The notes under the pieces are model-generated. The model searched no databases and was not told where the DNA came from. It saw only the letters and a list, made by a program, of their open reading frames with translations. Position numbers and translations under genes: made by a program. Positions 59,663-64,000 of a stretch of DNA of 64,000 nt are shown here, in pieces (position 1 is the stretch's first letter; each line of letters begins with the position of its first letter). Source of the stretch: Dicyema japonicum (Eukaryota > Dicyemida > Rhombozoa > Dicyemidae); NCBI GenBank assembly GCA_011109175.1, contig RDEW01000046.1:340628-404627 (forward strand), read 5' to 3'.

Positions 59663-59875
59663 TCAGCGATAATTTTCATTTCTTCGTTGCTTGTGGACGG
59701 TATCACTAATTTGTGATTGCTGTTGAATCTTTAAAAAAAGCTTTCTGTCTTTCAAAAGAAAGTTTTCAGCTTTTTTTAAGTTGAAAATTGTTGACTGCAG
59801 GTAAATCAACATCTTGATTCTCGAGGATGGCTCGTATTTCTCATTATCTTTTACGGAAATTTTTGTATACGGCAT
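59663..59875 (-). CDS. Unidentified short ORF, possibly one exon
   Basis: 70 residues starting MPYTKISVKDNEKYEPSSRI, then a Lys/Leu-rich, probably helical stretch (STIFNLKKAENFLLKDRKLF) and a basic end. An open stretch continues below it with candidate micro-intron sites. No family recognised. Confidence 0.3.
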   Translation of the reverse strand: MPYTKISVKDNEKYEPSSRIKMLIYLQSTIFNLKKAENFLLKDRKLFLKIQQQSQISDTVHKQRRNENYR

Positions 59876-59934
59876 TCGATCAACGTGAAAAAATATTATA
59901 GCTAAGAAAGAGAAAACATGGTCATTCTCAACAA

Positions 59935-62335
59935 TAACGTCATCCTAGCTTGGTGTTCCTCATGGGATCAATGTACTTCGTGTAGGATCGTGCCATTGAC
60001 AAGAGTTCAAATGAAATGAACTACGGGCCCGTTCTCCTTGCTAAGGTCTCGAAGGGAATATGGAATCCGCCGAAGTTTGTCTCATACAAACCGCCGATAG
60101 GTCTTTATTCAAGCGGAGCTGAAGATCGACGTGGCTTTGATTCAAGAGACGAAACTGCCTATAAACAGTCCTACCCCAGTGTTACCTAGATACAAGTCAA
60201 TACGGACTGACCTGAAGAGGAAGTGGAATGGTGGCCTACTCATTTTATATCGGAAAGACCTTAAATTTGTGGAAATCACTTCAGTGGTAAAGAATATCTT
60301 GGGAGACAACGATGTTACTGAAGTCACTTGGAACAACATATGGAAAAATTACCTTTGTGAACGTCCATGTGCTTCACCTGGTTCTTGCCAGAAGCACTAC
60401 ACTATGCCCAATTTATCTACTTTGGCTTCCTTGAACGACTGATCATTGGTGGGGATATCAACGCCAAATACCCTCTATGGCTGGCAAGTCAACCGTCCGA
60501 TTCGAGATGAAAAGTACTACTTTCGCAGACAGGACCTTTCACGGTCATGAATGATCCGTCAAAACACACGAGAACCCTCTTCAGGGAGTCAGACCAACTA
60601 ACTTCTTCAAACATCACGCTTCGTTCCTTAGGCCTGACGGTATCCACTTGGTCAGTCACTTACAACTCAAGAAGTGACCATAATGCCATCCTTTTGAAGA
60701 CCAAGAAAGAAACGTTAACTAGGAGGAGGTCCCTAGAAAAATTCAACTACAAACGCGCAGACTAGAGACTTTACCGTAAACTTACTGACAACCTACTGCA
60801 GTACCTGGATGGCATTACTTCCATGGACAAAGTAGTCGCTTATGTAAACCGCGAAATCACTATCTGTACCTAAACACCACCTTAACTACACCAGGGATAT
60901 GGCAGGAAGAAATTAATCAAGGAAAGAAACTAACTCAAAAAGTCTGGCCGATTAACTACTGAGGATAAGCTTAGACTGAAGGCTTTGAACAATGAACTAA
61001 AAAACATGGAGGTAAAAACACAAATATCAAGATGGAAGCTACTGAAATTTGGAAGACCATCCGAGACGTCTCAAGAGAGGATAATAGATCGTCCGAGGTG
61101 GATCACAGCCAAAATGACTTAAATAACCTAATACAATAATATGTGAAAAATATCCCATAAGGACCACCGGTCGCGTTATTGTATTTTGTGTCGAAAATTC
61201 TGGAAGGGCTGGTTCTTGCGAAAATCAAAATTTTCATCCCGGACTTGTCATTTCAACATGGTTTTAAAAAGGAGAGGTCTACTTCGACCCACTTATCTGC
61301 ATTGACTAACTTTATACGATATGGTTTCTCGCACAGGCCGGGACACATGAAGACTGTACTTTGCTCCATAGACGTTTACAAAGTTTTTGACTCTGTGTCA
61401 AGGAAAATTCTTACTTGGAAAATTTATTAAACAAAGATCTATGGAAGGCTCAAACTCTGGCTAGCTCTCTCCCTTAGTGGTCAGAAAGGACAAGTCTGCA
61501 GTGGCCATTCAAGGTCTATTTCACGAATTCTCCCTAGTGGTGTTCCCTAAGGATCCCCATTGTCTCCATTTTATTCAACTTATTCATGGCTGACCTCCCC
61601 ACTCCAGACTCCGAAAATGATATTATTCTAACTTATGCCGACGACATCGTCATTGCGTCACGCGATCAGACATCCAGATTGTCACTTCGAGATTGCAAGA
61701 AATCTGGACCGTCTTGACAAATGGCTATCGAAGAATCGCCTAACTGCCAGCAGTGAAAAGTCTGTAACAACCCTATTTACTTCAGACAAGAGACTGGGAA
61801 GACGGACGGTCGAACTGAAAGCAAACAATGAAGCTATTTCTTTCAGAAAATCCCAAAGGATCTTTGGGTGACTTTTGACATGCATATGTCATTCTACCCT
61901 CATGTTGAAACTGTAATTACGAAATGCGAAAAAAAACTAATGTTCTGAAATGCCTCACAGACTTATGGAAAATCGAAAAGCATTCTGTTTTGAGCTCTAT
62001 ATATAAACAATTCATTGAACCATGTATCTCTATGCATGTGGTATATGGGGCCCATTCATCTCTTGGACGACTGTCTTGAAGATCGCGGCTAGCCGGAAAA
62101 GAGCTTCCAAAATCACGGAACGCTGGATTTCTGGAAAGTCCGAGCCACCATTGCCACTTGAAGCCTTGATAAGAATGAACTGTCGTGACTGCGAAGATCC
62201 AGTCACTCGACCGATACGTGCTTGTGTGGGGTTCAGGGAGCAGCATTGGGCTAAGATGAGGTCCCTGCTAAAGCCTGCTGGGATCACTTAATTAGTTAGT
62301 TTTTGTAACCGCGGTCTCTGGTGTTATTATTATTA
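59935..62335 (+). mobile_element. CR1/Jockey-type LINE, endonuclease to 3' end, inactive
   Basis: About 60004-60030 encodes SSNEMNYGP, a decayed 2A site in the expected position. The endonuclease follows (IDVALIQETKLPINSPTP, NGGLLILYRKDLKFVEI), then SNITLRSLGLTVSTWSV and the SDHNAI pair. A partial RT has GLVLAKIKIFIPDLSFQHGF, KKERSTSTHL, CSIDVYKVFDSVSRKIL, LTYADDIVIASRDQ and SVTTLFTSDKRLGRRTVELK. The thumb has KQFIEP and WISGKSEPPLPLEALIRMNC. The 3' end reads GGGATCACTTAATTAGTTAG, CGCGGTCTCTGG and an ATT tail to 62335. Frame changes and an internal deletion near 61140. Confidence 0.85.
60004..60030 (+). other. Decayed 2A-like site
   Basis: SSNEMNYGP keeps E-x-N-x-G-P of the 2A consensus but has lost the Asp and first Pro. 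It lies about a dozen codons before the endonuclease start, as in the intact copies, so it is interpreted as the mutated remnant. Confidence 0.5.
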
Positions 62336-62339
62336 TAGA

Positions 62340-64000
62340 TCTTCATAGACCAGTTGATCTTGATTACCGATTTGAGTTGAGATCTGTGGAAAGAGTCATG
62401 ACGGTCCATTTCCCGTTTAGAGGTCGCCAAGTCCCAGATTTGTAGGTTAGTACCGGGATGACAAAAGTTTTGTATATTCTGAGCCTGGTGATTAGTCCTA
62501 TCCTCTTCTTGTGGCTCCATATTGACGATATTTTTTTCAGTGCACTCATAGCAATGATCTTCCTACGAGTAACATCTTCAGAGTCTCCTAGAAGCGGGTC
62601 CATCTTCTTTTACCTTCTCCATGGCTCGTACAATCTCCGATCATTACGTGTAAGCGTCGTAAACTCCGTTTTGTCGGGATTTACGGATAAGAACCATTTC
62701 GAAAATATATGTGGGAGTACGCTGAGCATGTGCTGAAGTGTTTGAGTATCCTCAGAAACAAATTCCAGATCGCTGCATAAATTATCTCGTCATCGTTGTT
62801 TCCATTAAGGACTTAAACTCTTTTAGTGCAGCTTCAAGGTAAACAATAAAGAGGCCCGTGGATAGCGAGTCCCCCTGTGGAACTCCACGTGAAGTCGGAA
62901 AAAAAGTTGGAGGTACATTTGCCAATTTTGACAGAAAGATGAGTGTTCCGCATGAGAAGGAGTATTATTTTAACATCGTCAGAGTGAAGAAAACTCTTCA
63001 GAATTTCCATGAGTTTTCCCGGTGTACCGAATCGAATGCACGGGACATATCAATGCCAAGTATTTCAATAGATTTTTTAAACTTTTGGAATAGAGTGTCA
63101 GAAATCCACTTTGGCCGGGGGATAGGAATCTGTTCACTGTTTTTTATCCGGTATAATGCAATGAGAGACAGTGTTTTGCGTATGGAAGTTAGTAGAATTA
63201 TTGGTCTAAGGTTGCAAAGGGGATCTTTGTCTTTCCTGGGTTTTTGTAGAGGTATTAGCCACCCTTTTCCTAGTTCAACGCATTATCTTCCTGGAGAGAT
63301 CGATTGATAACATTGGTGATAATTTTGGCTATCCTGCAGATCTTTCGGTGTTCAGTTTTTGATTGCTTGAAGAGTTTCCTAAACGCTTATTGGGTGCAAT
63401 AAAGTGGATTTGTCAGGTTTTGATAGTTTCATTGTGTGGTTAATTTCACTGTGCGAGTTGAATAGAGGATCAAAATGCAAAGCTATTGTATTACTTTGTT
63501 AACGCCTCCAATGACAGTATGACCGAGGTTATTGTGGACAGTGATCGGGGCCGAACTTCTCCTTCTGTTAAGGAGGCGAATTTCATTAAACATCCTTGGT
63601 CAGTCTTTATATTTTGTTATTTCGGAAATTTGATTTTCTGCTTCACTTCTGGTAAGGAATTTTTGTATTTGTTTGATCTTTGTTAGGACTCTGCCTCTCT
63701 GGGTGCGGAAATCGTTGATTTTTTTGGTGCACTTGTATTTTCTGATCGGAGCCTGAGCTCTTTTTGTATTACAGAAAGTCGTCTTATATCCTGACTGCTT
63801 TGTTTGTGACTGAATTTGAGGGTGAAACCCAAAACATTAGAGGCTACTTTTTATATAGTAACGACTATTTCCTCCTATACTTTATTTGCTGGTTGATTTT
63901 CGTTAATGGAGTTGATGTTATTCCTCAGAGTTGTACTATATCAAAGACTGGTAGATTCTTCATAACGTCTCCGTGTCGTATTGTACTGAGGCGATACCTT
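62340..64000 (-). mobile_element. RTE-like LINE, third copy, runs off the window
   Basis: Minus-strand sequence aligns with 15460-17200 of the first RTE copy: QLKSVIKINW, MSALKKISSIWSHKKRIGL, DPLLGDSEDVTRRKI and degraded RT blocks up to the region before the RT. It starts abruptly at 62340 beside the tail of the preceding LINE, so it lacks the RTE 3' end. The 5' part lies beyond base 64000. Confidence 0.8.

Noticed and set aside
1-64000. CRISPR array, bacterial operon or prophage
   Set aside because: No regularly spaced repeats, no ribosome-binding-site-led gene series and clear spliceosomal introns throughout.

Overview
This is a eukaryotic, AT-rich window. It comes from an animal genome whose genes are cut by extraordinarily small spliceosomal introns, mostly 21-26 nt, GT...AG. 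In the alpha-actinin gene (1873-4954, minus) seventeen such introns can be placed, and removing them yields one 886-residue frame matching the family from end to end. Introns of this size in metazoan genes are a known hallmark of dicyemid mesozoans (cephalopod kidney parasites), so a dicyemid is my best guess. This is inference from gene structure plus family knowledge, not a database match.

Host genes recognised: alpha-actinin (1873-4954, -), a FOP/CEP43-like centrosomal protein (9653-10367, -), a ceramide synthase with a TLC domain (22979-24033, -), a voltage-gated calcium channel alpha2/delta subunit (about 33385-36756, -), and a secreted/type I membrane protein with tandem C-type-lectin-like domains, a Thr-rich stalk and a TM segment (40678-43024, +). 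There is also a possible broken fragment of mitochondrial ribosomal protein bL21m (43186-43440, -), a fragment of a second C-type-lectin gene (46112-46196, +), and two short unidentified ORFs (48430-48621, 59663-59875).

The rest is largely transposon-derived. At least four non-LTR lineages are interleaved: (1) a CR1/Jockey-type family with APE endonuclease, YADD reverse transcriptase, a conserved 3' terminal motif and an ATT-repeat tail; several copies carry a 2A-like ribosome-skipping sequence (DxExNPGP) or its decayed remnant just upstream of the endonuclease; (2) an RTE-like family, one copy (15062-17519) young, with a 29-bp target-site duplication and one frame break; (3) a second, GC-richer Jockey-like family (49050-51440) with a separate zinc-knuckle Gag remnant (52430-52990); (4) a family with a WYLDD-type RT and a conserved 5' leader. 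DNA transposons are represented by a Tigger/pogo transposase remnant, a hAT transposase remnant, a hAT MITE with perfect 8-bp target duplications, and another MITE inserted inside a CR1-type RT. Two copies of a tRNA-derived SINE with target duplications are present.

Layout: 0-5 kb alpha-actinin; 5-9.6 kb LINE fragments including the first 2A site; 9.6-10.4 kb FOP; 10.8-22.7 kb transposons; 23-24 kb ceramide synthase; 24.6-32.4 kb LINEs, MITEs and a SINE; 33.2-36.8 kb alpha2/delta; 37-40 kb LINE fragments; 40.7-43 kb lectin gene; 43-64 kb mostly transposons. No operon-like arrangement is visible. Intron boundaries were placed by eye using GT-AG (one GC-AG) plus preservation of family alignment; where this failed it is stated.
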